Below, one piece after another: positions 34,757 to 42,164 of a stretch of DNA of 45,235 nt. Source of the DNA: Mycobacterium sp. 1245805.9 (GTDB taxonomy: Bacteria; Actinomycetota; Actinomycetes; Mycobacteriales; Mycobacteriaceae); NCBI RefSeq assembly GCF_001672915.1, contig NZ_LZKR01000177.1, positions 1 to 45,235 of the forward strand, given 5' to 3'. The position numbers and the translations under genes were made by a program. Position 1 is the first letter of the stretch. Each line of letters opens with the position of its first letter. Below the pieces are notes generated by a model. The model had not been told where the DNA came from and ran no database searches. It saw nothing but the letters and a program-made list of their open reading frames with translations.

Positions 34757-35882
34757 TCATCGGAACCACCCGCACCGGCTGGCCGTAGGTGGAGGAATGG
34801 ATCACCATGCCGTCACCGACATAGAGGCCGCTATGTGACGCGTCGTTATAGAAGGTGACCACGTCGCCGGGCTGCAGGTCCGACAGCGCCACCGGCTGAC
34901 CGCCCTGGGCCTGCGCCTGGCTGGAGTGCGGCAGCGAGATGCCGGCCTGCTGGAACGCCCACATCACCAAACCGGAGCAGTCGAACCCGCCGGGTGCGGC
35001 GCCGCCCCAGACGTAGGGCGAGCCGACCTGGGTCAGCGCGGCCTGCACGACGGTCGCGCGGTCACCTCCGCCCACACCGCCGCCGGGCAACATTCCGGGC
35101 GCCCCAGGACCGGGCATTCCGGGCATCATCGCGCTGAGGGGCGGAGCGTCGCCGGGCGGCGCGCCGGGGGGCGCCGCTTCCGGCGCCGGCGCGCCCGGAG
35201 CCGGCAGACCGGCTGGGACGGGCCCTGGGTCGGCGAGCGCGGTGCGCTGCTCCGGCGTCAGGGACACGTACTGCGACTTGACGACGGCGATCTGCACCTG
35301 CAGCTGGCTCTGCTTGGACTGCAGGCTCGCCCGTACCGCGGCGGCCTGCTCGGCGGCGCTCTTCGCGTCGGCCGCGGACTTGGCGGATGCCTGCTCGGCC
35401 TTGGCGGCCTGCTCACCGGCGATGCGGTAGTTCGCCATCTGCGTCCGCATCTGGGTCGCCATCAGCCGCTGCACGGCCAGCTTGTCGATCAGGCCCTGGG
35501 GCGACGCCGCGGTCAGCATGGCCTCCATGCCGTCGACGCGGCCGCCCATGTACTGCGCGGCGGCGAGCTTGTTGACGGCCCCCTGGAAGGCGGCCAGCCG
35601 GGCCTTCGCCGAGTCCACGGCGGCCTGGTCATCGGCGTGCTTCTTTTCCGCCGCCTGCTGGGCCGCCAGCTTTTGGTTCAGGTCGAGCTGTGCGGTGTGC
35701 ATCGCCTCGGTGGTCTGCTCGGCCTGACGCGACAGCTGGTTGAGTTTCGCCAGCGCGTCCTCGGCCGGATCGGCGGAGGAATTCGCGGCAAAAGTCCCCG
35801 CGAAGACGGTCAAGCCCGCTAACGTCCCGAGGGCAGAACGTGTAATGACACGCGCACGCGGGTACCTACTAGCGAAGCTCAA
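34719..35882 (-). CDS. ripC: NlpC/P60 peptidoglycan endopeptidase RipC
   Basis: RipC cleaves the D-Glu-meso-DAP bond of stem peptides and in mycobacteria is activated by FtsEX. With the TTG start at 35882 the protein has 387 residues, near the 385 of M. tuberculosis, and an AAGGA site lies 7 bases upstream; an alternative GTG at 35924 sits inside a hairpin. The parts are a signal sequence (RVITRSALGTLAGLTVFAGTFA), a long coiled coil (about 40-215) with repeated Ala/Gln/Lys, a Pro/Ala/Gly linker (about 220-275), and the NlpC/P60 domain. Catalytic residues are Cys in GFDCSGLV (about 302), His in ASHSGLYVGDG (about 350) and His in MVIHSS (about 362). It is preceded by an AT-rich structured leader. 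Confidence 0.94.
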   Translation of the reverse strand: MSFASRYPRARVITRSALGTLAGLTVFAGTFAANSSADPAEDALAKLNQLSRQAEQTTEAMHTAQLDLNQKLAAQQAAEKKHADDQAAVDSAKARLAAFQGAVNKLAAAQYMGGRVDGMEAMLTAASPQGLIDKLAVQRLMATQMRTQMANYRIAGEQAAKAEQASAKSAADAKSAAEQAAAVRASLQSKQSQLQVQIAVVKSQYVSLTPEQRTALADPGPVPAGLPAPGAPAPEAAPPGAPPGDAPPLSAMMPGMPGPGAPGMLPGGGVGGGDRATVVQAALTQVGSPYVWGGAAPGGFDCSGLVMWAFQQAGISLPHSSQAQAQGGQPVALSDLQPGDVVTFYNDASHSGLYVGDGMVIHSSTYGQPVRVVPMNAAGPVHDARRY

Positions 35883-36086
35883 AATTGCATCCTTAAACGG
35901 CCTAGGACGGCTGATGCTTGGCACTGCCGAAGCGCCGTCGGACGAGTTTAGGTCTCAAACAGGTTACGAAACGATATCGGCGTTTGTCCAAGCGGGACCG
36001 TTAAGAAATCAGAAAGATTTCTGTCATTCGTTTGTGAATGATGGCAATCCCCTAAGACGGTCCAGCGGTTCTGGCGCACAAGGCAA
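35883..36086 (-). promoter_or_regulatory. AT-rich structured region upstream of ripC
   Basis: About 200 bp between the Cys-cluster gene and ripC, clearly more AT-rich than its surroundings. On the minus strand GGACCGT (36063-36057) pairs with ACGGTCC (36001-35995). Inside are two perfect hairpins: TCATTC/GAATGA (36041-36024) and AGAAATC/GATTTCT (36022-36004), so the region can fold as a three-way junction. A further stem, GGCGCT/AGTGCC, lies at 35936-35920 near the start codon. It could be a cis-regulatory RNA for ripC, a terminator for the upstream gene, or protein-binding operators. I do not recognise a known riboswitch. Confidence 0.4.
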
Positions 36087-36326
36087 TTAAGCTACACCAG
36101 ACCCGCGCCCGCGATGAATCGGCACCAGGCGCAACCGCGGCGCCAGTCCGACCTCCGCGAGCACCTCGAGTGCTTCCCGCTCGTCCTGCAACAACGTCTC
36201 CGGCACCCCGAGTAGGACGCTGACCACGCAGTCGCGGCAGCCGGGCCCGCGCACCGCGCAGTCGTCGCAGTCGATCACCACCGGCGCCGCCCCGTCGGGG
36301 TGCGCCGCGCTGTTGCCGTATGCCAT
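36087..36326 (-). CDS. Short Cys-cluster protein of unknown function
   Basis: A 79-residue reading frame starting ATG 36326 (MAYGNSAAHPDGAAPVVIDC). It contains IDCDDCAVRGPGCRDCVVSVLLG, a C-x2-C-x6-C-x2-C pattern typical of zinc or iron-sulfur binding. A Leu/Glu-rich helix (ETLLQDEREALEVLAEVGLA) and a basic C-terminus (RLRLVPIHRGRG) follow. The same frame continues far upstream as antisense of the nuclease gene, so the ATG here is the natural start. Small proteins with this signature occur next to NlpC/P60 genes in other mycobacteria, as I recall. It precedes ripC by about 200 bp. I can assign no function; a small metal-binding regulator is one guess. Confidence 0.7.
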   Translation of the reverse strand: MAYGNSAAHPDGAAPVVIDCDDCAVRGPGCRDCVVSVLLGVPETLLQDEREALEVLAEVGLAPRLRLVPIHRGRGSGVA

Positions 36327-36419
36327 CAGGTGCCGTCCTCTCGGTCTGGCGTCGCAAAGCTCATACCCGCACGCTAACGGCGGCCACCGACATGTTTTGC
36401 CGGCTGCATCCCGCCCGGC

Positions 36420-38378
36420 GTGGGAACCCCGCAGCTGTCGGTGGAGTTGCCTAACGTCACCGCCATGAGGGCGAGCGGTGCGACTCAGCTGAGTTTCGCC
36501 GACCTGGGCCCGCGCTGGGACCCGGCCGCCTCCCCCGCCGACGAACTCCCCTTGCGCGAAACGACTTTCGTCGTCGTCGACTTGGAAACCACCGGCGGGC
36601 GCACCAAAAGCGCCGACGGCACGCCGTGCGACGCCATCACCGAGATCGGGGCGGTCAAGGTCCGCGGCGGCGTCGTGCTGGGCGAGTTCGCCACCCTCGT
36701 CGACCCGCAGCGCAGCATCCCGCCCCAGATCGTTCAGCTCACCGGCATCACGACGGCGATGGTGTGCGACGCCCCGACCATCGACGCCGTGCTGCCGATG
36801 TTTCTCGAGTTCGCCCGCGGCGCGGTGCTGGTCGCGCACAACGCCGGGTTCGACGTCGGATTCCTGCGGGCCGCCGCGCGGCAATGCGACATCGCCTGGC
36901 CCCGGCCGCCGGTGCTGTGCACGGTCCGGCTGGCCCGCCGGGTGCTCAGCCGCGAGGAGGCCCCCAGCGTGCGGCTGGCCGCGCTGGCGCGACTGTTCGC
37001 GGCCGCCCAGCCGACGCACCGCGCCCTCGACGACGCCCGCGCCACCGTCGAGGTGTTGCACGCCCTCATCGAGCGAGTCGGCAACCAGGGCGTGCACACC
37101 TACGCAGACCTGCGTTCCTACCTGCCCGACGTGACACCGGCCCAGCGCCGCAAGAAGGTGCTGGCCGAGGGGCTGCCGCACCGGCCCGGGGTCTACCTGT
37201 TCCGCGGACCGGCGGGCGAGGTGCTCTACGTCGGGACCGCCGTCGACCTGCGGCGGCGGGTCGGCCAGTACTTCACCGGCGCCGATCCGCGCGGCCGGAT
37301 GAAGGAGATGGTCACGCTGGCCGGCGCCGTCGACCACGTCGAATGCGCGCACGCGCTGGAGGCCGGCGTCCGAGAGCTGCGGATGCTGGCCGCCCACGCC
37401 CCGCCCTACAACCGGCGATCCAGGTTCCCGCAGCGATGGTGGTGGCTGACGCTCACCGACGAGGCGTTCCCGCGGCTGGCGGCGGTGCGGGCACCGCGCC
37501 ACGACCGCGCCGTCGGCCCGTTTCGGTCCCGCGCCGACGCCGCCGACACCGCGGCCGTGCTGGCGCGCTTCACCGGCGCCCGGACCTGCACCGCGCGGCT
37601 GGCCCGCTCGGCCCTGCACGGGCCGGCCTGCCCGGAGGCCGAGGTGTCGCCCTGCCCGGCGCAGCGCGGCGTCACGGCGACCCAGTACGCCGCGGCGGTG
37701 GCGCGGGTGGCGGCGCTGATCGACGGACTCGACGACGGCGCCCTGGCCGCCGCCGTGCGCCAGGTCGAAGCGCTTGCCGAGCAACGGCACTTCGAAAGCG
37801 CGGCGCGGCTGCGCGACCGCACCGCCGCCGCCATCGAGACGCTGTGGCGCGGCCCGCGGCTGCGTGCGCTGGCCGCGCTGCCCGAGCTGATCGCCGCCGC
37901 GCCCGACGGTCAGGGCGGCTACCACCTGGCCGTCGTCCGCTACGGCCAGCTCGCGGCGGCCGGCACGGCCAGGCGCGGGGTGCCGCCGATGCCGGTGATA
38001 GACGCCATTCACGCTGGGGCACAGGCGATCCTGCGCGCGGCGGCCCCGCTCGGCGGGGCGCTGGTGGAGGAGACGGCGCTCATCGCGCGCTGGCTGGCCG
38101 CGCCCGGGGTGCGCATCGTGCGGGTCTCGGGCGCCACCGACGACGGATGGGCGTCGCCGGTGCGGTCGGCCGGCGCCTGGTCGGCGTGGGCGGCGCTGGC
38201 CCGCTCGGCGCGGGTGGCCTCGCAACAGGATCCGGCACAGGCCCGGCGCGGCTCAGAGCTGCTGGCCGAACCGCACCCATCGCGCGAGCAGCTGTTCGGC
38301 CGCCCCGGAATCGATGGCCGCGCAGGCGCGCCGCAGCCCGTCCTCCCACGCCGGCAACCATTCGGCGCGGCTGGATAG
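36420..38378 (+). CDS. DnaQ-type exonuclease fused to a UvrC/Cho-like GIY-YIG nuclease (Rv2191 family)
   Basis: A 652-residue two-enzyme protein. The N-terminal third (about 45-225) is a DEDDh 3'-5' exonuclease: FVVVDLETTGG, LVAHNAGFDVGFLR, THRALDDARATVEV. The next part (about 255-335) is a GIY-YIG endonuclease: GVYLFRGPAGEVLYVGTAVDLRRRVGQYF. A UVR-like motif (VRQVEALAEQRHFESAARLRDR) lies near 450. The RNase H-like and helix-hairpin-helix parts of full UvrC are missing, as in E. coli Cho. It probably works in DNA repair, perhaps with UvrB. The GTG start at 36420 is uncertain; ATG 36465 is possible. The last 42 codons overlap trpD on the other strand. Confidence 0.9.
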   Translation: MGTPQLSVELPNVTAMRASGATQLSFADLGPRWDPAASPADELPLRETTFVVVDLETTGGRTKSADGTPCDAITEIGAVKVRGGVVLGEFATLVDPQRSIPPQIVQLTGITTAMVCDAPTIDAVLPMFLEFARGAVLVAHNAGFDVGFLRAAARQCDIAWPRPPVLCTVRLARRVLSREEAPSVRLAALARLFAAAQPTHRALDDARATVEVLHALIERVGNQGVHTYADLRSYLPDVTPAQRRKKVLAEGLPHRPGVYLFRGPAGEVLYVGTAVDLRRRVGQYFTGADPRGRMKEMVTLAGAVDHVECAHALEAGVRELRMLAAHAPPYNRRSRFPQRWWWLTLTDEAFPRLAAVRAPRHDRAVGPFRSRADAADTAAVLARFTGARTCTARLARSALHGPACPEAEVSPCPAQRGVTATQYAAAVARVAALIDGLDDGALAAAVRQVEALAEQRHFESAARLRDRTAAAIETLWRGPRLRALAALPELIAAAPDGQGGYHLAVVRYGQLAAAGTARRGVPPMPVIDAIHAGAQAILRAAAPLGGALVEETALIARWLAAPGVRIVRVSGATDDGWASPVRSAGAWSAWAALARSARVASQQDPAQARRGSELLAEPHPSREQLFGRPGIDGRAGAPQPVLPRRQPFGAAG

Positions 38379-39335
38379 GCCGGCGTGCGCGACGATCGCT
38401 CCGGCGGCGTTGAGCACGACGGCGTCGCGGATCGCGCCCTTGGCCCCGCCCAGCACCGCGCGCGCCTCGGCGGCGTTGGCCTGGGCGTCGCCGCCCACCA
38501 GCTCCTGCAGCTCGGCGCGGGCGAACCCGAAGCCGGCCGGGTCGAACGTCAACCGGTCCACCGTGCCGGCCTGCACCCGCCAGATCGTGCTCGTCGTGGT
38601 GGTGGTCAGCTCGTCGAGGCCGTCGTCGCCGTGCACCACCAGCACGCTGGACCGGCGCGACGCGAACACCCCGGCCATCACCTCGGCGAGGTCGGCGAAC
38701 GCGCAGCCGATCAAACCCGCCCGCGGCCTGGCCGGATTGGTAAGGGGCCCAAGGAGATTGAACACCGTCGGCACCCCGATCTCGCGGCGCACGACGGAGG
38801 TGTGCCGGTAGGACGGGTGAAACAACGGCGCGAAGCAGAACCCGATCCCGATCTCGGCGACGCTGCGCGCGACCTCCTCGGGGTCTGCGTCGATGCGCAC
38901 CCCGAGCGCCTCCAGGGTGTCGGCGCCCCCCGACAGCGACGACGCCGCCCGGTTGCCGTGCTTGACCACCGGCACCCCGGCGGCCGCCACCACGATCGAC
39001 GCCATCGTGGACAGGTTGACGGTGTTGACGCCGTCGCCTCCGGTGCCCACGATGTCGACCGCGTCGTCGGGGATCCCCGCGGCGGGCAACGAGCGGGCGT
39101 GGCTGAGCATGGCGTCGGCCAGCTCGCCCACCTCGGCGGCGGTGGGGACCTTCATCGTCATCGCCACCGCGAACGCGGCGATCTGGGCGGGGCTCGCGTC
39201 GCCCGACATGATCTGGTCCATGGCCCAGCCGGCCTGCCCCCGCGCCAGGTCCTGCCCGCCCGTCAGGTGTCCGAGGACCCGGGACCACGACCGGGTTCCC
39301 CCGGGGGTCTGGGTGGCTTCGGACGACGCGGGCAC
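38253..39335 (-). CDS. trpD: Anthranilate phosphoribosyltransferase TrpD
   Basis: TrpD attaches phosphoribose from PRPP to anthranilate, the second committed step of tryptophan synthesis. The 360-residue protein has a helical N-terminal domain (MDQIMSGDASPAQIAAF), the PRPP-binding VDIVGTGGDGVNTVNLSTM, VVKHGNRAASSLSG, FCFAPLFHPSYRHTSVVR, FNLLGPLTNPARP and the second metal motif in VHGDDGLDELTTTT. Length and motifs are standard. The start is GTG 39335. It is not in a trp operon here; the 3' end overlaps the nuclease gene by 126 bases in convergent orientation, and ctaE is divergent. Confidence 0.96.
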   Translation of the reverse strand: MPASSEATQTPGGTRSWSRVLGHLTGGQDLARGQAGWAMDQIMSGDASPAQIAAFAVAMTMKVPTAAEVGELADAMLSHARSLPAAGIPDDAVDIVGTGGDGVNTVNLSTMASIVVAAAGVPVVKHGNRAASSLSGGADTLEALGVRIDADPEEVARSVAEIGIGFCFAPLFHPSYRHTSVVRREIGVPTVFNLLGPLTNPARPRAGLIGCAFADLAEVMAGVFASRRSSVLVVHGDDGLDELTTTTTSTIWRVQAGTVDRLTFDPAGFGFARAELQELVGGDAQANAAEARAVLGGAKGAIRDAVVLNAAGAIVAHAGLSSRAEWLPAWEDGLRRACAAIDSGAAEQLLARWVRFGQQL

Positions 39336-39472
39336 GCGCCGATGGTCCCACGAGGATCACCCGGCTCCCAACCGTTGCTCCATGCGGGCCGGTAGCGGCG
39401 CCGGAAACGCCGATTCGCGAAATTTCCGACCCGGGTAGAGTTCGACAACTACAAAGCGTCATACTTGCGGAT

Positions 39473-40084
39473 GTGACCAGCGCTGTGGGGACCTCGGGTA
39501 CTGCGATCACGTCGCGAGTGCATTCGCTGAATCGGCCCAACATGGTGGCCGTCGGCACCATAGTTTGGCTTTCCAGCGAACTGATGTTCTTTGCTGGCCT
39601 GTTCGCGATGTATTTCACGGCGCGGGCGCAGGCCGGCGGGAAGTGGCCGCCGCCGCCCACCGAATTGAACCTCTACCAGGCCGTGCCGGTGACGCTCGTG
39701 CTGATCGCGTCGTCGTTCACGTGTCAGATGGGCGTGTTCGCGGCGGAGCGCGGTGACGTCTTCGGCCTGCGCCGCTGGTATGTGATCACGTTCCTGATGG
39801 GCCTGTTCTTCGTCCTCGGCCAGGGCTACGAGTACTACCACCTGATGTCGCACGGGACGACCATCCCCGGCAGCGCCTACGGCACCGTCTTCTACCTGGC
39901 CACCGGCTTCCACGGCCTCCACGTGACCGGCGGCTTGATCGCCTTCATCTTCCTGCTGGCCCGCACCGCGATGAGCAAGTTCACGCCCGCTCAGGCGACG
40001 GCCAGCATCGTCGTCTCGTACTACTGGCATTTCGTCGACATCGTGTGGATCGCGCTGTTCACCGTGATCTATTTCATTCGATGA
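39473..40084 (+). CDS. ctaE: Cytochrome c oxidase (aa3) subunit III CtaE
   Basis: Subunit III of the aa3-type terminal oxidase in the bcc-aa3 respiratory supercomplex. The 203-residue protein has five membrane helices, the shorter actinobacterial form. Signatures are VGTIVWLSSELMFFAGLFAMYF with the conserved Glu, FVLGQGYEYYHL, and TGFHGLHVTGGLIAF, ending WHFVDIVWIALFTVIYFIR. The GTG start at 39473 is used; an ATG two bases before is out of frame. The gene heads ctaE-qcrC-qcrA-qcrB, which puts oxidase and bc complex subunits under one promoter in the 137-bp gap to trpD. Confidence 0.96.
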   Translation: MTSAVGTSGTAITSRVHSLNRPNMVAVGTIVWLSSELMFFAGLFAMYFTARAQAGGKWPPPPTELNLYQAVPVTLVLIASSFTCQMGVFAAERGDVFGLRRWYVITFLMGLFFVLGQGYEYYHLMSHGTTIPGSAYGTVFYLATGFHGLHVTGGLIAFIFLLARTAMSKFTPAQATASIVVSYYWHFVDIVWIALFTVIYFIR

Positions 40085-40119
40085 GCCGGCGCTAGACCTA
40101 GACGGACAGGAGTGCTCGG

Positions 40120-40986
40120 TTGAAGAAACTGGGGTCTACCCGAAACGGTGCGCGGCGGGATCAGCCGCGAAAAGGGCAGCGTGATCGCTCGCGACGGCGC
40201 CTACGGCGCCGGCTGTCGGGGGGCCTGCTGCTGCTGATCGCGTTGACCATCGCCGGCGGCCTGGCGGCCGTGCTGACCCCCACCCCGCAGGTGGCCGTCG
40301 CCGACGAGTCGGCGTCGGCGCTGCTGCGCAACGGCAAGCAGCTGTTCGACACGTCCTGCGTGTCCTGCCACGGCGCCAACCTGCAGGGCGTCGTCGACCA
40401 CGGGCCGAGCCTGATCGGCGTCGGCGAGGCGGCCGTCTATTTCCAGGTGTCCACCGGCCGGATGCCCGCGATGCGCGGCGAGGCGCAGGCGCCGCGCAAG
40501 GAACCGATCTTCGACGAGGCGCAGATCGACGCGATCGGCGCGTACGTGCAGGCCAACGGCGGCGGACCCACCGTCGCGCGCAACCCCGACGGCAGCCTGG
40601 CGATGCACTCGCTGCGCGGCGACGACCTGGGCCGCGGCGGCGACCTGTTCCGGCTGAACTGCTCGTCGTGCCACAACTTCACCGGCAAGGGCGGGGCGCT
40701 GTCGTCCGGTAAGTACGCGCCCGACCTGGGTCCCGCCAACGAGCAGCAGATCCTGACCGCGATGCTGACCGGCCCGCAGAACATGCCGAAGTTCTCCGAC
40801 CGCCAGCTGTCCTTCGACGCCAAGAAGGACATCATCGGCTACGTCAAAGCGGTCAGCGAGGAACGGCAGCCGGGTGGCTACGGCCTCGGCGGATTCGGAC
40901 CCGCACCCGAGGGCATGGCCTTCTGGATCATCGGAATGGTGGCCGCCATCGCAATGGCACTGTGGATTGGGGCGCGAGCATCATGA
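40120..40986 (+). CDS. qcrC: Menaquinol-cytochrome c reductase, diheme cytochrome c subunit QcrC
   Basis: QcrC is the diheme cytochrome cc of the mycobacterial complex III. It passes electrons directly to the aa3 oxidase, replacing a soluble cytochrome c. The 288-residue protein has a basic N-terminal tail, a membrane helix (GLLLLIALTIAGGLAAVL), two cytochrome c domains each with a CxxCH heme site (CVSCHG and CSSCHN) and likely Met ligands in GRMPAM and QNMPKF, then a C-terminal membrane helix (FWIIGMVAAIAMALWIGA). The TTG start at 40120 follows ACAGGAG by 8 bases. The stop overlaps the qcrA start as ATGA. Confidence 0.96.
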   Translation: MKKLGSTRNGARRDQPRKGQRDRSRRRLRRRLSGGLLLLIALTIAGGLAAVLTPTPQVAVADESASALLRNGKQLFDTSCVSCHGANLQGVVDHGPSLIGVGEAAVYFQVSTGRMPAMRGEAQAPRKEPIFDEAQIDAIGAYVQANGGGPTVARNPDGSLAMHSLRGDDLGRGGDLFRLNCSSCHNFTGKGGALSSGKYAPDLGPANEQQILTAMLTGPQNMPKFSDRQLSFDAKKDIIGYVKAVSEERQPGGYGLGGFGPAPEGMAFWIIGMVAAIAMALWIGARAS

Positions 40987-42164
40987 GCGACACCGATAAG
41001 GACGCGGTGGCCCGGGAGCCCGACGAGGCGGCGCTCGCCGCGATGTCGCAGCGGGAACTGGTGACGCTGGGCGGCAAGCTCGACGGCGTCGAGACCGTGT
41101 TCAAGGAGCCGCGCTGGCCCGTCGAGGGCACCAAGGCCGAAAAGCGCGCCGAGCGCTCGGTGGCGCGTTGGCTTTTGCTGGGCGGCGGATTCGGGCTGGC
41201 GTTGCTGGTGGTCTTCCTGTTCTGGCCGTGGGAATACCGGCCCAAGGAGGCCTCGGGCAACTTCCTGTACTCGCTGGCCACGCCGCTGTACGGCTTCACC
41301 TTCGGGATGTCGATCCTGTGCATCGCGATCGGCGCCGTGCTCTACCAGAAAAGGTTTATCCCGGAAGAGATCTCGATTCAGGAGCGCCACGACGGCGCCT
41401 CGCGCGAGATCGACCGCAAGACGGTCGTGGCGAACTTGGGCGACGCCTACCAGGGTTCGACGATCGGCCGGCGCAAGCTCGTCGGGCTGTCGCTGGGCAT
41501 GGGGCTGGGCGCGTTCGGCCTGGGCACCCTGGTCGCGTTTGCCGGCGGCCTGATCAAGAACCCGTGGAAGCCCGTCGTGCCCACCGCCGACGGCATGAAG
41601 GCCCAGCTGTGGACGTCGGGCTGGACCCCGCGCTACCACGGCGAAACCATCTTCCTGGCGCGGGCCACCGGTTCGCATTCCGGAGCGCCGTTCGTCAAGA
41701 TGCGCCCCGAGGACATGGACGCCGGCGGCATGGAGACCGTGTTCCCGTGGCGCGAGTCCGACGGCGACGGCACCACCGCCGAGTCCCACGAGAAGCTGAC
41801 CGCGATCAAGATGGGCGTCCGGAACCCGGTGATGCTCATCCGCATTCGGCCCACCGACATGCCGCGGATGGTCAAGCGTCAGGGTCAGGAGAGCTTCAAC
41901 TGGGGCGAGTTCTTCGCCTACACCAAGGTCTGCTCGCACCTGGGCTGCCCCGCCTCCCTGTACGAGGAGCAGTCCTACCGAATCCTGTGCCCGTGTCACC
42001 AGTCGCAGTTCGACGCACTGCATTTCGCCAAGCCGATCTTCGGCCCCGCCGCGCGGGCGTTGGCGCAACTGCCGATCACCATTGACTCCAACGGGTATCT
42101 GGTCGCCAACGGTGACTTCATCGAGCCCGTCGGTCCGGCATTCTGGGAGAGGACGACAACATGA
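40983..42164 (+). CDS. qcrA: Menaquinol-cytochrome c reductase, Rieske iron-sulfur subunit QcrA
   Basis: QcrA carries the Rieske [2Fe-2S] cluster that accepts the first electron from menaquinol. The 393-residue protein has a cytoplasmic N-terminal part and three membrane helices (WLLLGGGFGLALLVVFLFWP, FTFGMSILCIAIGAVLY, LVGLSLGMGLGAFGLGTL), the actinobacterial layout instead of the usual one. The C-terminal Rieske domain has the cluster motifs CSHLGC and CPCHQS (C-x-H and C-x2-H ligands with the disulfide Cys pair). It begins at ATG 40983 overlapping qcrC, and ends overlapping qcrB as ATGA. The 21 bases of open frame before the ATG belong to qcrC. Confidence 0.96.
   Translation: MSDTDKDAVAREPDEAALAAMSQRELVTLGGKLDGVETVFKEPRWPVEGTKAEKRAERSVARWLLLGGGFGLALLVVFLFWPWEYRPKEASGNFLYSLATPLYGFTFGMSILCIAIGAVLYQKRFIPEEISIQERHDGASREIDRKTVVANLGDAYQGSTIGRRKLVGLSLGMGLGAFGLGTLVAFAGGLIKNPWKPVVPTADGMKAQLWTSGWTPRYHGETIFLARATGSHSGAPFVKMRPEDMDAGGMETVFPWRESDGDGTTAESHEKLTAIKMGVRNPVMLIRIRPTDMPRMVKRQGQESFNWGEFFAYTKVCSHLGCPASLYEEQSYRILCPCHQSQFDALHFAKPIFGPAARALAQLPITIDSNGYLVANGDFIEPVGPAFWERTTT

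Noticed and set aside
35883..36086. ydaO-type (c-di-AMP) riboswitch before ripC
   Set aside because: Such riboswitches precede some actinobacterial cell-wall hydrolases, but I cannot find the conserved core strings or pseudoknot layout; the stems present are different.
36052..36357. 101-codon minus-strand frame overlapping the small Cys-cluster gene
   Set aside because: Arg/Gly-rich frame with no recognisable domain; the overlapping frame 36087-36326 with the C-x2-C pairs is the better gene.
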